From positions 384,008-448,007 of the forward strand of contig NZ_CH724153.1 of the NCBI RefSeq assembly GCF_000153185.1: 64,000 nt of DNA, given 5' to 3'. Each line of letters opens with the position of its first letter. The first letter of the stretch is position 1. The stretch comes from Reinekea blandensis MED297. Its GTDB lineage: Bacteria; Pseudomonadota; Gammaproteobacteria; Pseudomonadales; Natronospirillaceae. Below the pieces are notes generated by a model. That model did not search any database. It worked only from the letters and a program-made list of their open reading frames with translations, and was not told where the DNA came from. The translations under genes were made by a program, and so were the position numbers. Positions 18,078 through 26,298 of this stretch are shown in pieces.

Positions 18078-18106
18078 ATTATGGTTTTGCTTGGTAACGT
18101 TTTCAA
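18078..18106 (-). promoter_or_regulatory. Sigma-70 promoter of the alpha-galactoside operon with LacI-family-like operator
   Basis: Reading the minus strand, TTGAAA (18106-18101) and CATAAT (18083-18078) are 17 bases apart. A near-palindrome, TTGAAAACGTTACCAA on the minus strand (18091-18106, central AACGTT, outer TTG/CAA arms), covers the -35 box. This is the layout of a LacI/GalR-family repressor site, where repressor blocks polymerase until the sugar is present. No regulator gene is in the window. Confidence 0.6.
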
Positions 18107-18221
18107 GTGTTTCGTTTAAAAAAGCATTTTTCGACAAGTTTAGCGTGGGTTAATCAAAGTGCCCGAAAGACGATGGTTGTCTTATTGTCCGGCGCGTTCA
18201 GTCGTGGACGATGTGACCCCG

Positions 18222-18237
18222 GCCCATTAGGATGGGC
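18222..18237 (+). promoter_or_regulatory. Perfect hairpin in the glpK leader
   Basis: GCCCAT / ATGGGC with a TAGG loop lies 38 bases before the glycerol kinase start codon. It could be a leader-RNA structure or an operator. There is no T run, so it is not a standard terminator. Confidence 0.3.
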
Positions 18238-18274
18238 GGATATTCCAAGAATAATCACAACAATGGAGGCCACC

Positions 18275-19774
18275 ATGAGCGATCTGATCATGGCGATTGA
18301 TCAGGGAACCACCAGTTCCCGTGCAATTCTGTTTAACCTGAATGGAGACGTGCAGTTCAGTGCCCAGGAAGAGTTTCGCCAGATCTTCCCCAAGAATGGC
18401 TGGGTCGAACACGATCCGGAAGACATCTGGAACACGACTCTGTCTGTGTGCAAAGAAGTGTTGTCGCAGGTGGACGTAAGCCGGGTGCGTGGGATTGGGA
18501 TCACCAATCAGCGTGAAACGACCATCGTTTGGGATAAAGAAACCGGTGAGCCGGTGTGCAACGCCATTGTCTGGCAGGATCGTCGGACCTCGGATTTTTG
18601 TCAGCGTCAGAAAAAAGACGGCATTGAAGCCATCGTAACCCGCAAGACCGGGCTGTTAATGGACCCTTATTTCTCCGGCAGTAAACTCCGTTGGATTCTG
18701 AAGCATGTGTCCGGCGCCAGAGAGAAAGCCGAAAAGGGGCAACTGTTGTTTGGAACGGTCGACAGCTTCCTGTTGTGGCGCCTGACCAACGGTACCGTGC
18801 ATGCGACTGATGCTACCAATGCCTCCCGAACGTTGATGTTCAACATCAGTACACAACAGTGGGATCCGGAACTGTTGCAGCTATTTGGCGTACCTGAGTC
18901 CATGCTGCCGGAAGTTCGGGACAGTGCAGACAATTTCGGGACAACCGACGCTCAATGGTTCGATGCTGAGATCCCGATTGCGGGTATCGCGGGTGACCAG
19001 CATGCTGCGCTCTTCGGACAGGCCTGCTTTGAACCGGGCATGGTAAAAAGTACCTATGGCACCGGTTGTTTTATGATGGTGAATACCGGCGACTCGCCGC
19101 TCAAGTCGACGAACAAGTTGTTGACGACGGTTGGCTATCGCTTAAACGGTAAAACCACCTATGCCCTGGAAGGCAGTATTTTTATGGCCGGGGCCACGAT
19201 GCAGTGGCTGCGCGATGGGATCGGGCTGCTGAAACATGCTTCGGAATCTTCGTCGATGGCCGAAGAGATAGGGCAACAGCAATCGGTTTATCTGGTTCCG
19301 GCATTTACCGGGCTGGGTGCGCCTTATTGGAACCCGGATGCACGCGGTGCCATTGTAGGAATGACACGCGATACCGGCCCGTCAGCCATCGTGACTGCCG
19401 GCCTTCAGAGTGTGGGTTATCAGACACGAGATCTCATCGAAGCCATGAAGCGCGATGGCGTACCAGCGCTTAAAGGCATTCGTGTTGATGGCGGTATGGT
19501 TGTCAATGATTGGGCGATGCAGTTCATGTCTGACATTGTCAATCATCAGGTCGATCGGCCCGCAGTGACTGAAACAACAGCCATGGGTGTGGCATTCCTT
19601 GCCGGCTTACAGTTGGGATTGTATGAATCGATTGCCGATATTCAGCACATCTGGCAGCTGGAAAAAACCTTCGAACCCAGTATGTCGACCATGACCGCCG
19701 AGAAGCTGTATATCGGTTGGCAGAGGGCCGTGCGTGGCGTCGAAGTGGTCTCAGGGCATGATTCCAATCGATGA
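18275..19774 (+). CDS. glpK: Glycerol kinase
   Basis: This 499-residue cytosolic kinase makes sn-glycerol 3-phosphate from glycerol and ATP. FGGY-family marks are clear: [15 protein letters not shown] at residues ~6-20 (phosphate-binding), [13 protein letters not shown] (~76-88), AIVWQDRRT (~98-106), [16 protein letters not shown] (~241-256) and [13 protein letters not shown] (~348-360). Length matches E. coli GlpK (502). ATG 18275 has GGAGG at 18265-18269; another in-frame ATG at 18263 overlaps that site and the frame to 18107 is not needed. No glpF or glpD is adjacent. It is divergent from the alpha-galactoside operon, which suggests that glycerol may be released from an imported galactoside. 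Confidence 0.95.
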   Translation: MSDLIMAIDQGTTSSRAILFNLNGDVQFSAQEEFRQIFPKNGWVEHDPEDIWNTTLSVCKEVLSQVDVSRVRGIGITNQRETTIVWDKETGEPVCNAIVWQDRRTSDFCQRQKKDGIEAIVTRKTGLLMDPYFSGSKLRWILKHVSGAREKAEKGQLLFGTVDSFLLWRLTNGTVHATDATNASRTLMFNISTQQWDPELLQLFGVPESMLPEVRDSADNFGTTDAQWFDAEIPIAGIAGDQHAALFGQACFEPGMVKSTYGTGCFMMVNTGDSPLKSTNKLLTTVGYRLNGKTTYALEGSIFMAGATMQWLRDGIGLLKHASESSSMAEEIGQQQSVYLVPAFTGLGAPYWNPDARGAIVGMTRDTGPSAIVTAGLQSVGYQTRDLIEAMKRDGVPALKGIRVDGGMVVNDWAMQFMSDIVNHQVDRPAVTETTAMGVAFLAGLQLGLYESIADIQHIWQLEKTFEPSMSTMTAEKLYIGWQRAVRGVEVVSGHDSNR

Positions 19775-19832
19775 TTATCTGCAGGTAATGAGACCTGTTC
19801 TGATGCAGATCAGGCCTCTGTTGACCTCCTTC

Positions 19833-19859
19833 TAAAGTTTTTTCGACGAGTGCAGCTAT
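19833..19859 (+). promoter_or_regulatory. Candidate sigma-28 (FliA) promoter of the chemoreceptor gene
   Basis: TAAAGTTT (19833-19840, a perfect match to the FliA -35 consensus) is followed after 11 bases by GCAGCTAT (19852-19859; 5 of 8 match GCCGATAA). Chemoreceptor genes are typical late, FliA-dependent flagellar-class genes. Confidence 0.55.
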
Positions 19860-19938
19860 AGTTACTATACGTGTCGGACTCGGAAGCTAACCGAGTCCGA
19901 CCGACTCGATGCCATTACATAACGAGAAGGGCCTGCCG

Positions 19939-21981
19939 ATGAAAAATGGTCTCCGCCTGACGGTCGCCGCAAGGTTGTACGTCGGATTTGCCGCAGTGTG
20001 TCTGGGGGTGTTGCTCATTACCGCTGTTAGTCTGAGTTCCATGCAAACCATTCAATATCGACTCGATATTATTGTTGATGATGTTGCTCCTGCCGAAGAG
20101 GCTGTCGCCGGGCTTCAAGTGGAATCTGTGAACCTGGCAAGACTGGTTTCTAATTTTTTTAACGAACGGGATGTCGATGCACTGGAGCGGATTCAGGCCG
20201 ATTACGAGTCGGCGAAACGTCTATACAGAACACACGGTGAACGCGTAACTGCTCAGCTGTCACGTATCGAGTATGACGGAATCGAACAGGTGGCGGAGCA
20301 GTTGCAGGCAATGGAGGCATCGCTTAATGAGCTGTTAGAAACCGTCGAAACCAGCATGGCTGCCTATCAACGAAATCTGAATGACTTGCAACTCATTGAA
20401 CAAAAGCGCCAGGAAGTTATAGAACTGAATGAACAGTTGTCCGTCGCGCTCGATATCTTTGTGCGGGAATCTTTCGATCCTGCCGCCAAAGAGCTGGCCT
20501 ATGAGACCAAAAGCCTGGTTGAGCGTGGCGGCAGTTTGGCATTGCAGATGACGTTCGCCAGTAATCTGAGTGATTTTCAGGCGGCACAGGAGTTGTTTCG
20601 GGAGTTCTCGGACGATTATGGAGCGCTGGGCTTTCGCATGCTTGGTTTTGCCCGCAACGATGCGTTTTTCCAGGAGAACATGCAGGAAGTCGCCTCGCTG
20701 ACGTCCACATTGGTTGAGGCGGTGACTGTTAGTGATGGTATCGGGCCGATACAGAACCAATATCTCCAGTTGAGGGCGTCGTTAAGCTCTCGATTAGAAG
20801 AGATTCAACAACAGCTCAACTCCAATGTCAGTTCGCTGAATGATATCGCGGCACAGATGACCCTGGTCTCACGCAATGCTTCGGATGAGGCTCACGACAG
20901 TCGGGAAACGGCACAATTGACCCTGATTGCCTCCGTGCTCATTATTATTCTGGTCAGTGTGGGCATCAGTGTTCTGGTGGTGCAGTCCATCCGTCGTCCA
21001 CTGAAAAAGCTGCGCAGTTTTATTCAGAAGGTTGGGCACGGTGACCTGACCACTACGATGGATCGCTATGGTAATGACGAAATTGGCGACATCAGTCGCG
21101 CCATGGATCAATTGGTCGGTGAGCTGCGTGAAGTGGTCTTGGACATTGCCGCGCAATCGCAACGCGTGAACGATGTAGCCAATCGGACCAGCGAACTGGC
21201 CGAGCAGACTCAGGTGAAAACCGGTCAGCAACAGCAGGAAGTCGCTCAGTCCGTTCATTCCATCGGTGAAATGTCGGAATCGATCAAGGAAGTGGCCCGA
21301 ACGGCAGAACACACCAGTCAGGAAATGCAGGCCGGCGAAGCCGAAGCAGGAAAGATCAATCAGGGCATTTCACAGACCGTTTCGTCGATTGCTGATCTGA
21401 ATAGCCGTATGCAGGGGGCCGTCGACGTGATTCATAATCTGGATCAGGGCGTTGCCAGCATTGAAAGCATTCTTGAAACCATCCAGAACATTGCCGAACA
21501 GACCAATCTATTGGCCCTGAACGCCGCCATTGAAGCGGCTCGGGCTGGCGAACAGGGTCGCGGCTTCGCCGTCGTCGCCGATGAGGTTCGTACCCTGGCT
21601 AACCGGACGCAATCGTCGACTGAAGAAATTCGTGCGAAGATTGACAGCATTCAGGGTCAGTCGACTGAAGCGGTATCGACCATTTCTTTATCGCGAGATA
21701 CCACAGAAAACGTCGCCAAAACGGCGCAGGACTCTGGGGATAAGTTCAACGCCTTTATGACCCAGATGCAGAGTCTCAGTTCAGCCAATGTCTCCATTGC
21801 TGCCGCTGCAGAAGAGCAGAGCGCGACGACTGAGGAGATGAGCCGATTGATGCAGGCCATTGGTGAGCTGACAACGGAAACCACTCAAATTGTGCAGCAG
21901 GTGGCCGACGGTGTGCATTCGCTCAGCAGTGTCGCCACCGACCTTGATAAGGCGGTTCATCGTTTCAGAACGGGGCCGTAA
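19939..21981 (+). CDS. Methyl-accepting chemotaxis protein
   Basis: This ~680-residue chemoreceptor has an N-terminal transmembrane helix (residues ~10-32), a long, mainly helical periplasmic domain of ~295 residues rich in Glu and Leu, a second helix (~328-350), a HAMP linker (~350-405) and the MCP signalling domain (~440-680). The hairpin tip has [20 protein letters not shown] and the [13 protein letters not shown] continuation that binds CheA and CheW. The long helical sensor resembles HBM-type or four-helix sensors; the ligand is unknown. ATG 19939 is chosen because AGAAGG lies 8 bases upstream; ATG 19909 would precede the ribosome site. It is likely controlled by FliA. Confidence 0.92.
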   Translation: MKNGLRLTVAARLYVGFAAVCLGVLLITAVSLSSMQTIQYRLDIIVDDVAPAEEAVAGLQVESVNLARLVSNFFNERDVDALERIQADYESAKRLYRTHGERVTAQLSRIEYDGIEQVAEQLQAMEASLNELLETVETSMAAYQRNLNDLQLIEQKRQEVIELNEQLSVALDIFVRESFDPAAKELAYETKSLVERGGSLALQMTFASNLSDFQAAQELFREFSDDYGALGFRMLGFARNDAFFQENMQEVASLTSTLVEAVTVSDGIGPIQNQYLQLRASLSSRLEEIQQQLNSNVSSLNDIAAQMTLVSRNASDEAHDSRETAQLTLIASVLIIILVSVGISVLVVQSIRRPLKKLRSFIQKVGHGDLTTTMDRYGNDEIGDISRAMDQLVGELREVVLDIAAQSQRVNDVANRTSELAEQTQVKTGQQQQEVAQSVHSIGEMSESIKEVARTAEHTSQEMQAGEAEAGKINQGISQTVSSIADLNSRMQGAVDVIHNLDQGVASIESILETIQNIAEQTNLLALNAAIEAARAGEQGRGFAVVADEVRTLANRTQSSTEEIRAKIDSIQGQSTEAVSTISLSRDTTENVAKTAQDSGDKFNAFMTQMQSLSSANVSIAAAAEEQSATTEEMSRLMQAIGELTTETTQIVQQVADGVHSLSSVATDLDKAVHRFRTGP

Positions 21982-21988
21982 CCAAGGC

Positions 21989-22010
21989 GGGCAGCTTCAC
22001 CGGGGCTGCC
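21989..22010. terminator. Hairpin between convergent MCP and dCMP deaminase genes
   Basis: GGGCAGC / GGCTGCC with an 8-base loop lies in the 34-base gap between two convergent stop codons. The T run is poor (TGATTCT), so it may be a weak terminator. Confidence 0.45.
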
Positions 22011-22015
22011 TGATT

Positions 22016-22465
22016 CTACAGGTGCTCCAGGTCGGCCAGCGGCAACCAATCGATGGTAACGCCGGCCTGAGCGAGCATGTCCTCACTGATTTTGATTTTT
22101 TCACCCCAGCGCGACAAAAAGTCCTCAGATTGCTCCGGACAGTGTACGGTGCTGATGCCGGTTTGAATGATCTTGGCCGCACAGTTCGGGCAGGGAAAGT
22201 GGGTGACCCAGATGTCGCAATCGTCCAGATTCCGTTTTGCAAACAGAATGGCATTTTCTTCTGCGTGCAGGGTTTTTAAGAGCTTCATCTCCCGATCGTC
22301 GGTCTCGGCGCTGTCCGATATCCCATGGGGGTAGCCGTTAAAGCCGAGTGACACAATGCGGTTTTGTTCAGTAATGACGGCGCCGACCTGGGTCGAGGGG
22401 TCTTTGCTCCAGGAGCTGACCAGTTTGGCCATCTGATAAAAGCGTACGGACCATTTGGAAATCAT
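22016..22465 (-). CDS. dCMP deaminase family protein
   Basis: This ~149-residue zinc-dependent deaminase of the dCMP/ComEB type has the catalytic HAEENAI motif (LHAEENAILFA, residues ~69-79) and PCPNC (~92-96), whose His and two Cys bind zinc. It likely converts dCMP to dUMP for thymidylate synthesis. The upstream region SWSKDPSTQVGAVI and GYPHGISDS match the family, which is allosterically tuned by dCTP/dTTP in other species. The start at 22465 (MISKWSVRF) matches homologues; an in-frame GTG at 22516 would add 17 residues without a better ribosome site. Confidence 0.88.
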   Translation of the reverse strand: MISKWSVRFYQMAKLVSSWSKDPSTQVGAVITEQNRIVSLGFNGYPHGISDSAETDDREMKLLKTLHAEENAILFAKRNLDDCDIWVTHFPCPNCAAKIIQTGISTVHCPEQSEDFLSRWGEKIKISEDMLAQAGVTIDWLPLADLEHL

Positions 22466-22590
22466 GTAGGGACCACCCGGTAAAAAAGTCGGGGTATTGT
22501 GTTCGAGGGTGTGCACTTGCGCAACCGTTCACTGATGTTGTCTTTCGACTGGGCTATGCTCAATGGGATGTCTTCTGAGGATCTGCAAAC

Positions 22591-23034
22591 ATGAAGCGGA
22601 CACATCAACTGCCGTCCAGCCGGCTGTTAACCCTGATGGATCAAATCCCGTTTTTTAACCGCATTACACTTGATGAACGAGAGCAGATTATCCGGTCCGC
22701 GCAGATTTTTGTGGCCGATCCCGGGGAGCCAGTCATCGAGAAAGGCGCTAAGGACACCTGTTTTTATGTGCTACTGAGCGGCAGTGTGCGCGTTGAACTA
22801 GAGCCGGGTGGTCGGTTGCTGGCGGAACTGACACCCGGAGACATCTTTGGTGAAATCGGTTTTGTGTTGAACACGCCGCGGACGAGTTACGTAACCGCCT
22901 CACGAATGTGTGCATTACTCAGAGTGGATCAGACACTACTGAACCGACTGGCCGTCAGTGCGCGAGAAAAGATTAAAGATCAGATTATCTTGAAACTGGC
23001 GACAACGATCGAACGTCTGAATGAAGACAGCTAA
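22591..23034 (+). CDS. Cyclic-nucleotide-binding-domain protein
   Basis: This 147-residue protein is a single CRP-type beta-roll: FYVLLSGSVRVEL (residues ~52-64), ELTPGDIFGEIGFVLNTPRTSYVTA (~75-98), ending in a helix. The phosphate-binding cassette GEIGF-----RT fits the family. There is no DNA-binding helix-turn-helix, so it is not a CRP-type regulator by itself; it may sense a cyclic nucleotide and act by protein contact. No partner is obvious: a dCMP deaminase gene is divergent and tRNA genes lie downstream on the other strand. Confidence 0.75.
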   Translation: MKRTHQLPSSRLLTLMDQIPFFNRITLDEREQIIRSAQIFVADPGEPVIEKGAKDTCFYVLLSGSVRVELEPGGRLLAELTPGDIFGEIGFVLNTPRTSYVTASRMCALLRVDQTLLNRLAVSAREKIKDQIILKLATTIERLNEDS

Positions 23035-23080
23035 AACGTCGAACCGGGCAAATCTCACCGATTGGTGAGCGAAGAGAAAG

Positions 23081-23156
23081 TGGCATCCCGTAGGGGACTC
23101 GAACCCCTGTTACCGCCGTGAAAGGGCGGTGTCCTAGGCCACTAGACGAACGGGAC
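23081..23156 (-). tRNA. tRNA-Glu (anticodon TTC), copy 2
   Basis: This 76-base gene on the minus strand has encoded CCA at 23081-23083 and acceptor GTCCCGT/ACGGGAT. The sequence appears identical to the copy at 5950-6025. It is the second gene of a tandem pair, 25 bases after copy 3 in the direction of transcription. A weak CTCACC/GGTGAG hairpin at 23054-23069 follows. Confidence 0.95.
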
Positions 23157-23181
23157 GCATAGGTGTGACATCAGCAGAAAG

Positions 23182-23257
23182 TGGCATCCCGTAGGGGACT
23201 CGAACCCCTGTTACCGCCGTGAAAGGGCGGTGTCCTAGGCCACTAGACGAACGGGAC
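23182..23257 (-). tRNA. tRNA-Glu (anticodon TTC), copy 3
   Basis: This 76-base gene is the first of the minus-strand tandem, with encoded CCA at 23182-23184. It appears identical to copies 1 and 2. The promoter at 23285-23312 lies directly upstream. Confidence 0.95.
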
Positions 23258-23284
23258 ACATCGCTCATGTCGAAAGCGGGGCGC

Positions 23285-23312
23285 ATATTACCATTCAGAT
23301 CGATGAATGCAA
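23285..23312 (-). promoter_or_regulatory. Sigma-70 promoter of the tandem tRNA-Glu genes
   Basis: On the minus strand TTGCAT (23312-23307) and TAATAT (23290-23285) are separated by 16 bases and followed by GCGCCCCGC. Both hexamers and the spacing equal those at 5897-5924, indicating that the promoter was duplicated with the tRNA gene or is kept the same by selection. Confidence 0.75.
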
Positions 23313-23410
23313 TATTTTTTCGAAAATATTCAGTGACTTATGATTCCCGGTATACTTTTTCTCTACCACTGGTATGTTGAAAAAACGGCCTTAAAAAGGG
23401 AGCGAAGAAC

Positions 23411-24718
23411 GTGGAAAGACGAGATTTTTTGTGGTTTACCGGACTGGCGGCTGGGGCTGTTGTGGTACCGCCCGCATTGTCTGGCTGTGCGTACGATCCG
23501 GTCACCGGTGAGTCGGTGTTTTCCCTGGTCAGTGAAGAGCAGGAAATTGAGATCGATCGACAGCAGAGCCCGCATCAGTTTTCGGCGGACTATGGCGCCA
23601 ACGACGATACCCGATTAAATCGATACGTCTCTCAGGTTGGGGCTGCGATCACCCGAACCAGTCATCGCCCCCAAATGCCTTACAGTTTTCGGGTGCTTGA
23701 TGCTAATCATGTTAATGCCTACACCTTTCCTGGCGGCAGTATGGCTGTGACTCGTGGAATTTTGGTGGAGCTCGACTCCGAAGCCGAGCTGGCGGCCTTG
23801 TTGGGACATGAAATTGGACATGTGAACGCCCGGCACTCGGCCGAACGAGCGACAAAAGGGCTTTTGGCGCAGGCTGCTGTTGGTTTGGCGGCTGGTGCTG
23901 TGAGCAACGAAAATGCTCAGTCGCTGGTCGCCGGCGTTGGTGCCATCAGCGCCACGGCCCTGTTGGCCAAGTACAGCCGCAACAATGAGCGCGAAGCTGA
24001 CCGCTTGGGTCTCGACTATGCCGTGGCTGCCGGTGCCAATCCCAAGGGGATGATTGAGCTCATGGCGATGCTGAATACTTTGCACGACGCACAGCCTGGC
24101 GCTTTGCAGATTATGTTCTCGAGCCATCCCATGAGTGCTGAACGTGTCGCCAATGCCCGTGAGCAGGTGCAGACGGTTTATCAGAATCAACAAGGTCGCG
24201 ACTTAGGCCGGGAGCGGTATATGGATTACACCGCGGCGCTGCGAAAAGAGCGAACGCTCATTAAAACGCTGGCCAATGCTGACCTGGCTGTCTCTGCGGG
24301 TGAGTTTCAACAAGCTGATCAAGCGTTAGACCAGGCGCGTCGGATTCGGGACGATGATTATGCGCTGTGGATCATCTCAGCGAAATCGAACATGGGGCAG
24401 GGGCGGTCTCGATCTGCAGTGGCCGATTTGCAGAAAGCTCAGACATTGAAACCAACCGAAGCATTACCCCTTTACATGCTCGGCGCCAATTATCTTGATG
24501 TCGGTGAGCCAGATGCTGCACTGTCCGCTTATCGTCAATATCAGTTGAAACTGCCCGGCAACCCGATGGTCGATTTTTTTATCGGCTACAGTTACGAGCA
24601 AATGGGGCAACAGCCCCCGGCTGCTGAGGCTTATCGCACGTTCTTGCAGCAGGTTCAGCAGGGCGAACAGGCCGAACATGCTTATCGTCAGTTGCTGGCC
24701 TGGGGTTATCTGTCTTGA
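23411..24718 (+). CDS. M48-family metallopeptidase, predicted Tat-exported lipoprotein with TPR tail
   Basis: This 435-residue protein begins MERRDFLWFTGLAAGA with a twin-arginine motif (RRDFL), ending in a lipobox LSGC near residue 26, so it is probably exported folded and lipidated. The zinc site LGHEIGHVNARH is at residues ~131-142, and the third ligand Glu lies in NNEREADRLGLDYAV near 193-207. The C-terminal ~170 residues form TPR-like helices, as in BepA/YfgC-type periplasmic chaperone-proteases that survey outer-membrane assembly. The start is a GTG with an AGGGAGCG site. The next gene overlaps its stop. Confidence 0.88.
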   Translation: MERRDFLWFTGLAAGAVVVPPALSGCAYDPVTGESVFSLVSEEQEIEIDRQQSPHQFSADYGANDDTRLNRYVSQVGAAITRTSHRPQMPYSFRVLDANHVNAYTFPGGSMAVTRGILVELDSEAELAALLGHEIGHVNARHSAERATKGLLAQAAVGLAAGAVSNENAQSLVAGVGAISATALLAKYSRNNEREADRLGLDYAVAAGANPKGMIELMAMLNTLHDAQPGALQIMFSSHPMSAERVANAREQVQTVYQNQQGRDLGRERYMDYTAALRKERTLIKTLANADLAVSAGEFQQADQALDQARRIRDDDYALWIISAKSNMGQGRSRSAVADLQKAQTLKPTEALPLYMLGANYLDVGEPDAALSAYRQYQLKLPGNPMVDFFIGYSYEQMGQQPPAAEAYRTFLQQVQQGEQAEHAYRQLLAWGYLS

Positions 24719-25110
24719 CCCGATTGACTCATGCGCTGGTGTTTGTGGGTGGCTGGATCGCTTTTGGGCTCGGCGCGGTGGGCGTCGTAATACCGGTGTT
24801 GCCCACCACACCGTTCATGCTGCTGGCAGCCGCCTGTTTCGCGAAAACGTCTCCCCGGTTCCACCAATGGCTGATTCACAGTCGCCTGTTTGGTTCTTTA
24901 ATCCGCAACTGGGAGACCGGGCGGTATATTGAAAAAACGGCGAAACGACGAGCGCTGGCTATCGTGGCGTTGACCTTTGGACTGTCAATTGTCGTTGTCG
25001 ATCCGAACGCTTTAAAAGCTCTGTTAGCCGCACTGTGGCTGACCTGTTCGGTAATCATTGGGCGCCTGCCGACTCAGCCAGAGCCTCCAAGCGCCCGGAA
25101 GTCGGACTGA
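24715..25110 (+). CDS. DUF454 family inner-membrane protein (YbaN-like)
   Basis: This ~131-residue protein has the DUF454 pattern: a first helix HALVFVGGWIAFGLGAVGVVIPVLP (residues ~6-30), TTPFMLLAAACFAKTSPRFHQWL (~31-53) with the family PTTPF motif, and two further helices (~84-115). The function of the family is unknown. The TTG start at 24715 overlaps the peptidase stop, so the two are translationally coupled; another TTG lies three codons later. Confidence 0.8.
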   Translation: MTRLTHALVFVGGWIAFGLGAVGVVIPVLPTTPFMLLAAACFAKTSPRFHQWLIHSRLFGSLIRNWETGRYIEKTAKRRALAIVALTFGLSIVVVDPNALKALLAALWLTCSVIIGRLPTQPEPPSARKSD

Positions 25111-25151
25111 GCGAAGCCGTTCATCAGAATCGTACCGGCAAGCGTCCGGGG

Positions 25152-26117
25152 TTATTGAATCTGTACCTCGATCCGGCGGTTTACGGACCAGTCTTCTTCG
25201 TTAGCACCGTCACGGACCGGCTGATTGGCGGCACGTCCGGAAGCCAGCAAGCGATGATCAGAAACGCCCTGATCGATCAGAAACGTCACCACGCGACTGG
25301 CGCGGGCGGAACTCAGTTCCCAGTTGGTTGGGTAAGTTTGAGCAAGATCCGAGACGATGGGTCGTGCATCCGCGTGTCCGATGACCTGAACCCGTCGGTC
25401 CGGGTGCTGCTTCAGCACTTCGGATAACGACGTTAAAACAGTCTCAGCGTCGTTTGCCAGGTCCAGATTTGTATTGGCAAACAACAGTGTTAACGGGATA
25501 TTGATCAGAGTCGTACCGTCGGCCGCTGTCGTGATGCTGATGTCTCTGTCATACGAACTCAATTGCGCGGCAAGTTCTGTGGATAACTCCGTTGATACGG
25601 ATGCCTGAGTTGCTGACGTTTGTCGCAGCGCCCGTTGTTGATTGTGGATCGTTACTCTGGCTTGCTCCAGACTCTGTTGGGCGGTCTTTAACTCCTGATC
25701 CAGAGTTTGAATACGGCTGCGGGCTGTTGCCAGTTGTTGCTGGGCCTGTCGGGCCGTTTCAGCCGACGATTGTTGTTGTTGGCTGAGGGTTTTCAGCTCA
25801 CCCTGGAGCTGTTGGATAATGCTTGCCAGTTCCGTCTGTTGTCCGGTCATCTCATCGAGACGGGCAAACTGAGTGGACTTCAATTGACGTTGTTGCGTCA
25901 GCTGGTCATTCAACTCGGTAATCGTTTGTGCCTGTTCGGCCAGCTCTGCGTTTTTATCGTTATGGCTCTGATAAAGCAGGATATTGACCAGAAGAGAGAC
26001 GATTAACGTACTTATTGAAAATATCAGGGCTTGAGGGGCACTAATGCGAGTCAAAACGTGGGAGTTCTCATGGTTTCGCGATCGCTTAAGTATGAACCTT
26101 TGCCTGGAGTTCGACAA
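25152..26117 (-). CDS. OmpA-domain cell-wall-binding protein with membrane anchor and coiled coil
   Basis: This ~321-residue protein has one N-terminal transmembrane helix (ALIFSISTLIVSLLVNILLY, residues ~29-48), a glutamine-rich coiled coil (~55-185) and a C-terminal OmpA/MotB domain: LFANTNLDLANDAETVL (~213-229), VIGHADARPI (~246-255), NWELSSARASRVVTFLI (~267-283), ending in EVQIQ. The architecture resembles MotB-like or inner-membrane OmpA proteins that bridge membrane and peptidoglycan. The start is uncertain: the longest frame uses TTG at 26117 and no good ribosome site is visible. It is convergent with the DUF454 gene. Confidence 0.8.
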   Translation of the reverse strand: MSNSRQRFILKRSRNHENSHVLTRISAPQALIFSISTLIVSLLVNILLYQSHNDKNAELAEQAQTITELNDQLTQQRQLKSTQFARLDEMTGQQTELASIIQQLQGELKTLSQQQQSSAETARQAQQQLATARSRIQTLDQELKTAQQSLEQARVTIHNQQRALRQTSATQASVSTELSTELAAQLSSYDRDISITTAADGTTLINIPLTLLFANTNLDLANDAETVLTSLSEVLKQHPDRRVQVIGHADARPIVSDLAQTYPTNWELSSARASRVVTFLIDQGVSDHRLLASGRAANQPVRDGANEEDWSVNRRIEVQIQ

Positions 26118-26298
26118 TCGACTTCGGCGGTCAGGATTATGTAATGAATTTCATTCTTATTTCAAAAATCGTGCAAAGGTCGGAGAAAGCAGTTGCAGAA
26201 CCCCAAACCTTGGTCAACTATAAAATGGCAATGTCTGTGCTGGCCCTAGTGGCTGAGCGAGACATCAAAAAAACAACTACAAGAAAAATGGACAAATT

